A DNA stretch of 10,202 nt from JBEIUL01 sp044356865 (GTDB taxonomy: Bacteria > Planctomycetota > Phycisphaerae > Phycisphaerales > SM1A02): assembly GCA_044356865.1 (NCBI GenBank), contig JBIKVN010000107.1, positions 1 to 10,202 on the forward strand, in the 5' to 3' direction. Within the stretch, counting starts at the first letter, position 1. Each line of letters starts with the position of its first letter. A program made the position numbers and the translations under genes. Below the pieces are notes generated by a model. That model searched no databases. It was not told the origin of the DNA and saw only the letters and a program-made list of their open reading frames with translations. Below, one piece after another: positions 1 through 6,764 of the stretch.

Positions 1-1
1 C

Positions 2-238
2 ACCGTCGACACCGCCCGCCGGACGATGACCGAGAGCTGGCGGGTCACGCTGAAGAACGCGAAGAAGGAGGCGCAGGTGGTCGACGTGCGCGAAGCGCTC
101 CACCGCTGGACGAACTGGGAGATCACCGCGAAGAGCCTCGACTTCACCAGGCTCGATGCCCGGACCGTGCGCTTCGCGGTCACGGTGCCCGCCGACGGCG
201 AGACGACGCTCGAGTACACCGTGAAGTACACCTGGTGA
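2..238 (+). CDS. DUF4139 domain protein, C-terminal fragment
   Basis: The reading frame is open from the left edge of the window and stops at TGA 236-238, so only the last 78 residues are present. The visible part is a beta-rich module: a SWRVTLKNAKKEAQVVDVRE segment, then an NWEI turn, then ARTVRFAVTVPADGETTLEY and a terminal aromatic YTW. This pattern (a 'V-K-N-x-K' strand, a 'DARTxxFxVxVPxxGE' strand pair and a terminal YTV-Y-W) is the characteristic end of DUF4139 proteins, some of which are annotated as mucoidy inhibitor MuiA-like. The biochemical role of the family is not established, and I do not propose one. An ATG lies at 26, but the homology extends upstream of it, so it is internal. 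rsmA follows on the same strand after 19 bases, suggesting co-transcription by proximity only. Confidence 0.75.
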   Translation, partial: TVDTARRTMTESWRVTLKNAKKEAQVVDVREALHRWTNWEITAKSLDFTRLDARTVRFAVTVPADGETTLEYTVKYTW

Positions 239-257
239 GCCGCGAGAACCTCGTCCC

Positions 258-1115
258 GTGCAGACCATCGCCGAGATCAAGGCCCTGCTCGCCGCCCGCG
301 GCATCCGGCCGAAGCACCGCTTCGGGCAGAACTTCCTGCATGACCGGAACCAGTTGCGGAAACTGATCGAGGCGGCGGGCGTGAAGCCCGGTGAGGTGGT
401 GCTCGAGGTCGGGCCCGGCACCGGCACGCTCACCGAGGAGCTCGTCGCGGCCGGCGCGACGGTGATCGCCGCCGAGATCGATCCGGACATGATCGCGATC
501 GTGCGTGAGCGGCTCGGCGACCGCGTGACCGTCGTCGCGGGCGATTGCCTGGCGGGGAAGCGGTCGCTTTCGCCCGAGCTGATCGCTGCGCTTGACGGCC
601 GGCCGTTCGTCCTCGTCGCGAACCTGCCCTACGGGGCGGCCAGCCCGCTCATGGCGATCCTCGCGACGCGCTACCCCGAGTGCCGCGGACAGTTCGTGAC
701 GGTGCAGCGCGAGGTCGCCGACCGGCTGCTCGCGGCGCCAGGAAGCAAGGAGTACGGGCCGCTGACCATCGCGATCGGGCTTGCGGCGACGGTGCGCGAC
801 CTTGCGACCGTGAAGCCCGCGAGCTTCTGGCCGATGCCCGAGGTCACGAGCGCGATGATCGCCATCGAGCCGAAGCCCTCGCCGCCGTGGCGCGACCGCG
901 CGGAAGGCGAGGCGTTCGAGGCGTTCGTCTCGCGGCTCTTCTCGGCCCGACGGAAACAGTTGGGGTCGACGCTCGGTCGCGGCGGTCCGTGGCCCGAAGG
1001 GATCGAGCCGGCCATGCGGCCCGAGGAACTCTCGCCCGCCGACCTCTGGCGGCTCTTTCAGGCCTTGGGCGGCGAGCCGGGCCCGACCGGCCCCGTCGGG
1101 TCGTCGCGCCGGTAG
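258..1115 (+). CDS. rsmA: 16S rRNA (adenine1518-N6/adenine1519-N6)-dimethyltransferase RsmA (KsgA)
   Basis: SAM-dependent enzyme that dimethylates two adjacent adenines in the 3' terminal helix of 16S rRNA during late 30S assembly. The 285-residue length is normal for the family. Visible motifs in order: GQNFL (23-27), typical of the RsmA N-terminus; the SAM-binding motif EVGPGTGTLT (50-59); the acidic AEID (72-75) expected to hold the ribose; GDCL (96-99); the catalytic NLPY (122-125) of N6-adenine methyltransferases; QREVADR (150-156); and the FWPMPEVTS strand (190-198). A small C-terminal helical domain includes LFSARRKQL (228-236). The start is GTG at 258, chosen because it places GQNFL at the usual distance from the N-terminus; no clear Shine-Dalgarno precedes it, and coupling to the DUF4139 gene is possible. 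The last 58 bases overlap the 3' end of the convergent anti-sigma gene. The Erm resistance methyltransferases are the main related alternative, but overall length and motifs favour RsmA. Confidence 0.95.
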   Translation: MQTIAEIKALLAARGIRPKHRFGQNFLHDRNQLRKLIEAAGVKPGEVVLEVGPGTGTLTEELVAAGATVIAAEIDPDMIAIVRERLGDRVTVVAGDCLAGKRSLSPELIAALDGRPFVLVANLPYGAASPLMAILATRYPECRGQFVTVQREVADRLLAAPGSKEYGPLTIAIGLAATVRDLATVKPASFWPMPEVTSAMIAIEPKPSPPWRDRAEGEAFEAFVSRLFSARRKQLGSTLGRGGPWPEGIEPAMRPEELSPADLWRLFQALGGEPGPTGPVGSSRR

Positions 1116-1516
1116 ACCATCCGCAGGATGTTCCCCGGCGGCAGGTACTCGACCTCGCTCATGTACGCCCGCATGAGCATGATGCCGCGGCCCGAAGGGA
1201 TCTCGAGGTTCTCCTCCTCGGTCGGGTCAGGTACCGCCGTGAGGTCGAAGCCGGGCCCCTCGTCACGGATCTCGAAGCGGGCTTGGCGCGAGTCGATCGA
1301 GGCGGTCAGGTGGACGCGCTTCGTCGGATCGCTGCGATTCCCGTGGCGGAAGGCGTTCACCAGGGCTTCCTCGAGGGCCAGCCGGATCGCGAACGCGGCC
1401 GCCGTGTCGTAGCCGCGGCTTGCGAGGGCGCGAGCGACCTCGTCCTGCACCGGTTCGACATCGGTGCGAAGGTCGCTCAGGGTCCGTTGCTGCTGGAAAC
1501 TGCCCGGAAGGGACAT
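1058..1516 (-). CDS. HATPase anti-sigma factor / serine kinase (RsbW/SpoIIAB-like)
   Basis: A 152-residue single-domain GHKL-family protein. The N-box is LALEEALVNAFRHGN (46-60), with the Glu/Asn pair that coordinates Mg-ATP. The G1 box is DEGPGF (85-90) and the G2 box is SGRGIMLM (108-115), which forms the ATP lid. These are the HATPase_c_2 features of anti-sigma kinases, which hold a sigma factor inactive or phosphorylate a STAS antagonist. There is no histidine phosphotransfer domain or sensor, so it is not a two-component kinase. The STAS gene lies 27 bases upstream on the same strand, the classic order for a partner-switching pair. ATG at 1516 is used; only a weak AGGCG-like sequence precedes it. 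The tail after about residue 135 is proline/glycine-rich and overlaps rsmA. The cognate sigma factor or other client is not in the window, so the output pathway is unknown. Confidence 0.88.
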   Translation of the reverse strand: MSLPGSFQQQRTLSDLRTDVEPVQDEVARALASRGYDTAAAFAIRLALEEALVNAFRHGNRSDPTKRVHLTASIDSRQARFEIRDEGPGFDLTAVPDPTEEENLEIPSGRGIMLMRAYMSEVEYLPPGNILRMVYRRDDPTGPVGPGSPPKA

Positions 1517-1543
1517 GGGCGGATCGACGCCTCGGCTCGCGAC

Positions 1544-1903
1544 TCAGGAGAACGACGCGAGCGCCTTCTCGGCGGTGTCGTGGATCTGGAAGATCCGGTT
1601 CAGCTTGGTGATGAGGAAGACCTCGTAGATCTGCGGATTGATGTCCGAGAGCCGCAACTGGCCTTCCTTCTGCTTCACCTTGTTGTTCACGTTGATGAGC
1701 GTACCGAGGGCGGCTGACGAGAGGTGCTCGACCCCCTTGAAGCAAATGAGCATCTTCGGCTTCGCGTGGCCGTCGATGAGCTTCGCGATCTCCTCGCCGA
1801 TCTGGTGGATGATCGCCTCGTCGAGGATGTTCCGGTCGAGAAACTCGACGCGGGTGATGCCGTTCTGGTTCCGGACGTTGAGTCTGGAGGTCGAAGATCC
1901 CAT
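1544..1903 (-). CDS. STAS-domain anti-sigma factor antagonist (RsbV/SpoIIAA-like)
   Basis: A 119-residue protein made of one STAS domain. The N-terminal strands include GITRVEFLDRNILDEA (15-30). The central strand MLICFKGVEHLSSAALGTLI (51-70) leads into the conserved phosphorylation loop; aligning its Leu-Gly pair with that of SpoIIAA makes Ser63 the likely phospho-acceptor. GQLRLSDINPQIYEVFLITK (81-100) is the usual strand-helix after it, and the protein ends with an FQIHDTAEKALASF helix. In this family the unphosphorylated form binds the HATPase kinase and frees its client. The kinase gene follows after 27 bases, supporting a two-gene operon. The ATG at 1903 is preceded by a weak AAGG about 9 bases upstream. 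The usual Asp just before the phosphoserine is Ser62 here. A terminator at 2030-2054 isolates the pair from the upstream secretin gene, so its promoter should lie in 1904-2030, though I could not pick out one there. Confidence 0.88.
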   Translation of the reverse strand: MGSSTSRLNVRNQNGITRVEFLDRNILDEAIIHQIGEEIAKLIDGHAKPKMLICFKGVEHLSSAALGTLINVNNKVKQKEGQLRLSDINPQIYEVFLITKLNRIFQIHDTAEKALASFS

Positions 1904-2029
1904 GCGGCGTGGCCTTCTGGCTGGAGTTGGCAGGTCGGTCCGTCCGGTCGCCCGAGGGAGTCCGACCGGTGGGAAGGTAACACGGCGGATCTTCCCGCGG
2001 GCGAATCCGGGCTTCGAGCGGGAAAGGAA

Positions 2030-2054
2030 GCGGCCTCCCGTCGAGGGAGGCCGC
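2030..2054 (-). terminator. Rho-independent terminator after the secretin gene
   Basis: A perfect 10-base inverted repeat (GCGGCCTCCC at 2030-2039 against GGGAGGCCGC at 2045-2054) encloses a 5-base loop GTCGA. Read on the minus strand it begins 43 bases past the secretin stop and is followed by the pyrimidine-rich CTTCCTTTCC (2029-2020). The tail is not a pure T-run, so the efficiency is uncertain, but the stem is long and GC-rich and lies where a terminator is expected. Confidence 0.8.
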
Positions 2055-2097
2055 GTGGGGTCGAATCAGGTCCGGAGGGCGGAGCGTCCCGGCCGCA

Positions 2098-5000
2098 TCA
2101 CATCCCGCCGCCGAGCTGCTCGCCGAGTCCGGGGAAGAGGATCGACTCGTTCTCCTGCTGGATGATGATCTCCGGGCGGATGAGCAGGATCGAGGTGAGC
2201 TCGGTCTTGTCGGTCACCCGGTTCACGAAGAACCGCTGCACGATCGGGATCTTCGAGAGGATCGGCACGCCCGCCTCGACCTCGAACTCGTTCATGAGCC
2301 GCTGGCCGCCGAGCAGGATGGTGCCCTTGTCCGGCACCGAGACGGTCGTCGCGATCTGCGAACCCTCGAGCTCGGGCAACTGGAACTCGCCCTCGAAGAC
2401 CGACGAGCGGCCGCCGAAGTCGCCGCCGCCGGCCGCACCCGTGAAGGTCACGGTCTGGAACTGGACGTTGGCGTTCAGGCCGAACTGGACGGTCATGGTC
2501 ACGTAGCGTCGGTCGGCCGAGATCACCGCCTCGACGTCGAGCACGAAGCCTTGGTAGATGACGCTGACGATCGGCTGGAAAGCACCGCTGGCGTCGCCGG
2601 TGATCGGCTCGAGGCCCGAGATGAACGAGATGGCCTTCGCGACCGAGATCCAGGAGCGCTGGCCGTTGAACAGCGTGAGCCGCGGAGCGGTCAACACCAC
2701 GTTCCGCTGGTCGGCCTGCGTGGCCTTGACGAGAAGGTCGACTTGGATGTCGTCGAGGAAAGAGAACCCGGTCACGAGGGCCGGGGTGGCGAGGCCGATC
2801 GCCCCGACGCCCGAGGTAATGCCGCCGGCCGCCGCGACATCGACGATGTCGAGCGACTGCTGGGTGACGCCGATGGGCGTCCAGCCCTGCTGGCGGGCGA
2901 TGGGGGCACCGACCGGGCCAGTTACGTAGTTGATGGCCGACGGATCGTTCGGGTCGGGAACTCCGAATTGGTTACCCGTCGCGGTGGTGTTCGCAAAACC
3001 GGAGTTCGCTCCCGCGAACGAATCGAAGATGACCTGCGGCTTCAGCGTGCCGTTCTGGTTCGGGCTTCCGCTGGCCTGCCCTTGGTAGAAGAAGTCGCTG
3101 AGCTGGAAGTTCGGATCGACCTGACGGGCCGCCGAATACATGTTGTCATTGGTATTGAAGTACAGGTCGAGATCGATCCCGATCTGCTCGAACCACTCCA
3201 TCGCCACGTTGATGAGTCGGGCCTCGATGTTGATCTGGAGGGCCCGGATGGTCCGCAACTGGTCCAGCAGCGAGACGATCTCGCGATGGTTCTTCGGGGT
3301 GTTGGTGATGATCAGGTTACCGTTGAGCTCCTGAAGCGTTCCGGTGTCGCCGCCGAGGTCGCGCCAGCCGTCGGGATCGACCTGCTCCTGAATGATGGTG
3401 ACGATCTGCTCGATGAGCTCCTCACGGGACTTCCGCTCGGGGTCCTCGCCGGGCTCGCCGAAAATCCCGCCGCCACCGCCGCCACCGCTACCGCCACCGC
3501 CACCGCCCATTCCGCCGCCGCCGCCGCCGAACCCACCGCCGCCGCCACCGCCGCCACCGCCGCCGCCACCGCCACCGCCACCGCCGCCACCTTGGCCACC
3601 CTGCTGGATAGCCGAGTTCAGGTTGAAGTTCGGGGCGTTGTCAAAGTAAGGAACCTCAAACAGCAGATCGCGGATGTCGTAGACGAAGGTGACCGTCTTC
3701 TTGCGAAGGGCCGAGTCCGAGCTGATGACGACCACGCCGTCCTCGATCGAGTACTGCGGCTTCTCGACGTCGTCGCCGAGCTGCTCGAGGATGCGCTTGA
3801 TGGCGACCGTCGCCGGCACATCGCCCAGCGAGAGGCTCACGGTGTCCTCGGGGCGGATGCCGATCTCGTCGAGCGCCTTCCAGTCGGGGTAGAACTCGAC
3901 CCCGGTGACGCTCTTCATGTAGTTCATCACCTGGTCGACTTGGTTGTTCGAGAAGTTGACGCTGACGACCTTGTCAAGGTCGGAAATCGCCCGGCGATTG
4001 GCGTCGCTCTCCTGGTAACCCGCCGCCCCGTCGCGGCGGAGCGAGAGCTGGGGCCAGTCCTCGGGATACGACATGAGCGAATTGGTCGATTTCGGGCCCG
4101 GGCCGGCCAGGTTCTTCCGCGGCGGCACCGCCGCCTCGACGTTGTCGTAGGAGAAGTGCTCGTAGGCGAAGCTGCGGCGACGCTGGATCTCGCTGTACTT
4201 GGTGTACAGGAGCGAGGTCTCGATCACGTCCCGAAGGGCGAGGGCCGCCGGGTTGTGGGGATCCATGAAGAGGATCTCCTCGAGCACCTGCAGGGCTTCC
4301 TCGTACTTCATCTCCATCTGGAGCTGACGCACGCGGATGAGGCTCTCGTTGATCGCCTTCTGGCGAGCCGCGGCTTCCTTGGCCTGCGAGTCGCTTGCGG
4401 CGGCCGAAGCGGCCTTGCGATCGGACTCCTGCTTGCTCAACTGCGAAAGGCTCTTCGCGTCGGTCACCCGGTCGAGCAGGGTCTCGACCTTCTTGAGCAT
4501 CTCGGAGTACTCGGCCCCGGGCAGGATGCCCTTGTCCTTCTCAAGCCGCACTTTGGCGGTCACCGCGGTCCGTTCGGCGGCGGCGTAGTTGCCTTGATTG
4601 AGGTACTCCTCGGCCCGACCGAGGTCGGCGGTGAACATCACCCGCGACCGCTCCTGACGCATCGAAAGGTCATCGCGTACGTTCGGAAGGGTCGAGCCCT
4701 GGTCCAAGGCCGTCATCGCCCGCTGCTTCTCGGCCGCCGCCTCGGCGTCACCGGGAACGGCCTTCAGGACGGCGTTCCACAGCGTCACGGCCTCTTGCCA
4801 CTTCGATCCGGCCATGGCCTCGCGGGCCGCGCTGCGGCTCGAGGCTGCCGGATCCACGGGCGGAGCGGGAGCGGGTTCCGCGACGGGAGCCGGCGCTTCG
4901 GAAGCGGGCTCCGCAACCGGAGCCGGCTCTTCAGGCGCCGCCGCCGGAGGCTCGGCGGTCGGCTCGGCCGGCTCGCTCGGGGGGGGGTCCGCAGGCGGGG

Positions 5001-5142
5001 CGTCCTGCTTCGTCGAAGCGGCCCACGACACCGACACGCCGAAGCCGGCCGGAGCGATCAGCGACGCAGCCAAGAGCACCGCCGCCGAAGTTTGCCGGGT
5101 CGTGAGCGAGAAGTTCGCGGTGCACAGAACCAACCGAGTCAT
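2098..5142 (-). CDS. Secretin-family outer-membrane protein (type II/III secretion or type IV pilus secretin-like) with TPR-like N-terminus and poly-glycine linker
   Basis: A 1014-residue exported protein. Residues 1-41 form a signal peptide (Arg17, hydrophobic core 20-35, likely cut after SVSWA). Residues 42-105 are a Pro/Ala/Glu-rich linker. Residues 105-310 are helical and TPR-like, with repeat-like units at SKWQEAVTLW, GNYAAAERTA and MKYEEALQVL. A secretin N/STN-like domain covers about 392-476 (VSVNFSNNQVDQVMNYMK onward). Residues 518-559 are nearly pure glycine. A second N domain follows at about 573-632 (LNGNLIITNTPKNHREI). The secretin core spans about 635-995 and carries the family signature VPDKGTILLGGQ (936-947) and EAGVPILSKIPIVQRFF (956-972). 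Such proteins form large gated pores in the outer membrane. The reading frame continues upstream to 5544, but the ATG at 5142 is chosen for its signal peptide and the GGAG six bases before it. No other secretion or pilus gene is nearby, so substrate and system are unknown. Confidence 0.9.
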   Translation of the reverse strand: MTRLVLCTANFSLTTRQTSAAVLLAASLIAPAGFGVSVSWAASTKQDAPPADPPPSEPAEPTAEPPAAAPEEPAPVAEPASEAPAPVAEPAPAPPVDPAASSRSAAREAMAGSKWQEAVTLWNAVLKAVPGDAEAAAEKQRAMTALDQGSTLPNVRDDLSMRQERSRVMFTADLGRAEEYLNQGNYAAAERTAVTAKVRLEKDKGILPGAEYSEMLKKVETLLDRVTDAKSLSQLSKQESDRKAASAAASDSQAKEAAARQKAINESLIRVRQLQMEMKYEEALQVLEEILFMDPHNPAALALRDVIETSLLYTKYSEIQRRRSFAYEHFSYDNVEAAVPPRKNLAGPGPKSTNSLMSYPEDWPQLSLRRDGAAGYQESDANRRAISDLDKVVSVNFSNNQVDQVMNYMKSVTGVEFYPDWKALDEIGIRPEDTVSLSLGDVPATVAIKRILEQLGDDVEKPQYSIEDGVVVISSDSALRKKTVTFVYDIRDLLFEVPYFDNAPNFNLNSAIQQGGQGGGGGGGGGGGGGGGGGGGGFGGGGGGMGGGGGGSGGGGGGGIFGEPGEDPERKSREELIEQIVTIIQEQVDPDGWRDLGGDTGTLQELNGNLIITNTPKNHREIVSLLDQLRTIRALQINIEARLINVAMEWFEQIGIDLDLYFNTNDNMYSAARQVDPNFQLSDFFYQGQASGSPNQNGTLKPQVIFDSFAGANSGFANTTATGNQFGVPDPNDPSAINYVTGPVGAPIARQQGWTPIGVTQQSLDIVDVAAAGGITSGVGAIGLATPALVTGFSFLDDIQVDLLVKATQADQRNVVLTAPRLTLFNGQRSWISVAKAISFISGLEPITGDASGAFQPIVSVIYQGFVLDVEAVISADRRYVTMTVQFGLNANVQFQTVTFTGAAGGGDFGGRSSVFEGEFQLPELEGSQIATTVSVPDKGTILLGGQRLMNEFEVEAGVPILSKIPIVQRFFVNRVTDKTELTSILLIRPEIIIQQENESILFPGLGEQLGGGM
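3466..3591 (-). repeat. Poly-glycine coding tract in the secretin (imperfect GGC/GGT triplet repeat)
   Basis: A 126-base low-complexity run encodes 42 residues, 39 of them glycine, interrupted only by single Phe, Met and Ser residues. Codons are a mix of GGC and GGT with rare GGG, so it is an imperfect triplet repeat rather than a clean microsatellite. It lies between the two N domains of the secretin. Gains or losses of whole triplets would keep the frame, so the length may vary between strains. It could also be an assembly weak point. Confidence 0.9.
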
Positions 5143-5470
5143 GCGGGACTCCGAAACCCTGCCGAAGCGGGCGGCCGCGGGCGCTGCTCGCGAAATTCCA
5201 TGGCAGGTCAGGACTTGATGAGGATCTTTCAGGGAAAGACCTTCGGGATGGACCACCTCAAGGCCGCCGCAAGCACGGCCCCTTCCTGAGGAAGCGGGGA
5301 AGACTACTTCCGGCCTGCAGGAGTCGCAAGCGGTCGAGAGGTTGGCTGCGAGGTCATGAAGGCCTCCCCAAAGCGGCCGCAATGCGGTCTCGGTCGGCTC
5401 GCGACGAAACGCCACTCGACGCGGCGGGGCCGCGGACGACTCGCTCTTGGACCGCCCGTCCCAGTTCCCG
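5143..5470 (-). other. 328-base non-coding region upstream of the secretin gene (leader and putative promoter)
   Basis: This lies between the carA stop and the secretin start, both on the minus strand. I see no convincing gene in it; the secretin frame stays open through it, but no protein family feature is encoded. It contains two small hairpins: a 6-base perfect stem with a 3-base loop at 5225-5239 (TCTTTC/GAAAGA), and an 8-base stem with one bulge at 5279-5298 (CCCCTTCC/GGAAG-GGG). A weak sigma-70-like pair on the minus strand is TTGCGA (5329-5324) and TAGTCT (5306-5301), 17 bases apart. It matches the consensus at 4 and 3 of 6 positions and is only a suggestion. No clear terminator follows carA, so read-through into the secretin cannot be excluded. 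Confidence 0.45.
5149..5152 (-). promoter_or_regulatory. Shine-Dalgarno site deciding the secretin start
   Basis: GGAG on the minus strand is separated by 6 bases from the ATG at 5142. It supports this start over the much longer open frame that extends to 5544. The same GGAG-N6-ATG arrangement precedes sucA. Confidence 0.65.
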
Positions 5471-6691
5471 TCAGGAGGTGCTCGCAACCTCGGCCGGAAC
5501 CGCGGACCGAGCCGCTTGGATGTCCCGCATCTCTCCTGCGGCAAGAGGCTTACGAGTTTCCATGATGCGGACGAAGCAGTCGAAGAGGTAGGCCGAGTCG
5601 TGCGGGCCCGGGGATGCCTCGGGGTGGTACTGCACGCTGAAGATGGGCTTGGTCGCGTGTCGGAAGCCCGCCAGCGTGCCGTCGTTCAAGTGTTGGTGGG
5701 TCGGCTCGCCGCCGGCCGCCCGCAAGCTTGCCTCGTCGACGCAGAAACCATGGTTCTGGCTGGTGATCTCGACCCGTCCCGTCAACAGGTTACGCACAGG
5801 CTGATTCGCCCCGCGATGGCCGAACTTCAGCTTCCAAGTCTTCGCGCCGAGCGCCAAGGCCAGCAACTGATGGCCGAGGCAGATGCCGAAGGTGGGTACG
5901 ACGCCGGCGACCTCGCGAAGCGTCGCGATCGTCTCGGCCACCGCCGCCGGATCGCCCGGGCCGTTCGAGATGAAGAGCCCGTCGGGCTGGTGGGCCAGGA
6001 TCTCTTTCGCCGTCGCCGCGTGCGGCATCACCACGATCTCGCAACCGCGGTCGACGAGGTTGCGATAGATGTTCCGTTTCGCCCCGCAATCGAGGGCAAC
6101 GACCTTGAAGCGGCGGGCTCCCTGCGGCCGGATCGGAGCGAGGGCCCAATCGCCGAGGCCCTCGGTCCAAGTCCCGCACCGATCGGGGCTGACCTCGGCC
6201 GCCAGGTTCCGGCCCGCCATCGAGGGAGTGGCTTCGGCCCGACGGACCAGATCGAGGTCGGAAAGGCTTGAATCGGTCGAAATGACTCCACGAAGGGCCC
6301 CCAGCGTCCGCAGCTTGCGAACGAGTGCCCGGGTGTCGATGCCCTCGATGCCCGCGATGCCGTGTTGGGCAAGCCACGACGAGAGGTCGGCCTCCGAACG
6401 GAAGTTCGACGCGATGGGTGAGCGTTCCCGCACCACGAACCCCGCCACGCACGGCGTGCCGCTCTCGATGTCCTCGGCCGCGATCCCGTAGTTGCCCATG
6501 TGCGGGGCGGTCATCACCAGGATCTGGCCGGTGTAACTCGGATCGGTCAGGGCCTCCTGGTAGCCGCACATCGCGGTGTTGAAGACCACCTCGCCGGTTC
6601 CATCGGCGGGCGAACCGAAACTGAGGCCGTGGAAGACGGTGCCGTCCTCGAGAGCGAGGCGGGCCGGGCGGGAGTCGGTGGTCGGGCGCAT
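5471..6691 (-). CDS. carA: Carbamoyl-phosphate synthase small (glutaminase) subunit
   Basis: The glutamine amidotransferase subunit: it hydrolyses glutamine and channels ammonia to CarB for carbamoyl phosphate, the precursor of pyrimidines and arginine. At 406 residues the length is slightly above typical. The N-terminal CarA domain shows LALEDGTVFHG (12-22), GEVVFNTAMCGYQEALTDPSY (33-53) and GIDTRALVRKLR (117-128). The class I amidotransferase domain has DCGAKRNIYRNL (201-212), SNGPGDP (242-248), the nucleophile elbow GICLGHQ with Cys271, SQNHGF (311-316), and QYHPEASPGP with His356 and Glu358 completing the triad, so it looks fully active. About 25 residues beyond the domain form an unconserved-looking tail. 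carB is not adjacent in this window. The ATG at 6691 fits the family N-terminus but has no Shine-Dalgarno; a TACACT box 7 bases upstream suggests a leaderless message. priA is divergent. Confidence 0.95.
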   Translation of the reverse strand: MRPTTDSRPARLALEDGTVFHGLSFGSPADGTGEVVFNTAMCGYQEALTDPSYTGQILVMTAPHMGNYGIAAEDIESGTPCVAGFVVRERSPIASNFRSEADLSSWLAQHGIAGIEGIDTRALVRKLRTLGALRGVISTDSSLSDLDLVRRAEATPSMAGRNLAAEVSPDRCGTWTEGLGDWALAPIRPQGARRFKVVALDCGAKRNIYRNLVDRGCEIVVMPHAATAKEILAHQPDGLFISNGPGDPAAVAETIATLREVAGVVPTFGICLGHQLLALALGAKTWKLKFGHRGANQPVRNLLTGRVEITSQNHGFCVDEASLRAAGGEPTHQHLNDGTLAGFRHATKPIFSVQYHPEASPGPHDSAYLFDCFVRIMETRKPLAAGEMRDIQAARSAVPAEVASTS

Positions 6692-6698
6692 CGCGGGA

Positions 6699-6704
6699 AG
6701 TGTA
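6699..6704 (-). promoter_or_regulatory. Putative -10 box of carA (leaderless arrangement)
   Basis: On the minus strand TACACT (6704-6699) matches the TATAAT consensus at 4 of 6 positions, including the key first T, second A and last T. It is followed by exactly 7 bases and then the carA ATG, so transcription would begin at or next to the start codon. No good -35 hexamer is visible at the right spacing; the CCTTTTT stretch around 6726-6720 is the nearest candidate. Confidence 0.4.
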
Positions 6705-6758
6705 GTTCAACGCGCCGGGAAAAAGGCCGGATTCGCCGGAGTGCGGCCCGGTGACGCG

Positions 6759-6764
6759 TACACT
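6759..6764 (+). promoter_or_regulatory. Putative -10 box of priA
   Basis: TACACT on the plus strand, the same hexamer as that facing carA. It is followed by 7 bases and an in-frame GTG at 6772. If it is a promoter, the priA message either starts leaderless at 6772 or carries a leader of about 78 bases to the ATG at 6850. No convincing -35 element is seen upstream. Confidence 0.35.

Noticed and set aside
680..1717. A 345-codon plus-strand frame spanning rsmA and the STAS/kinase pair
   Set aside because: It crosses three well-supported genes in a different frame or strand and has Arg/Ala-rich composition typical of GC-driven shadows.
3466..3591. The repetitive CCGCCA tract as a possible CRISPR or intergenic repeat array
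   Set aside because: It has no spacers and is simply the glycine codon run inside the secretin reading frame.
2551..5289. A 912-codon open frame on the plus strand opposite the secretin gene
   Set aside because: It is antisense to a protein with a clear signal peptide and secretin signature, its product is low-complexity and Arg/Gly/Val/Asp-rich, and long antisense frames are expected where third positions are nearly all G or C.
5143..5544. In-frame N-terminal extension of the secretin by 134 codons
   Set aside because: It would bury the signal peptide inside the protein and overlap carA; the ATG at 5142 has both a signal sequence and a GGAG site.
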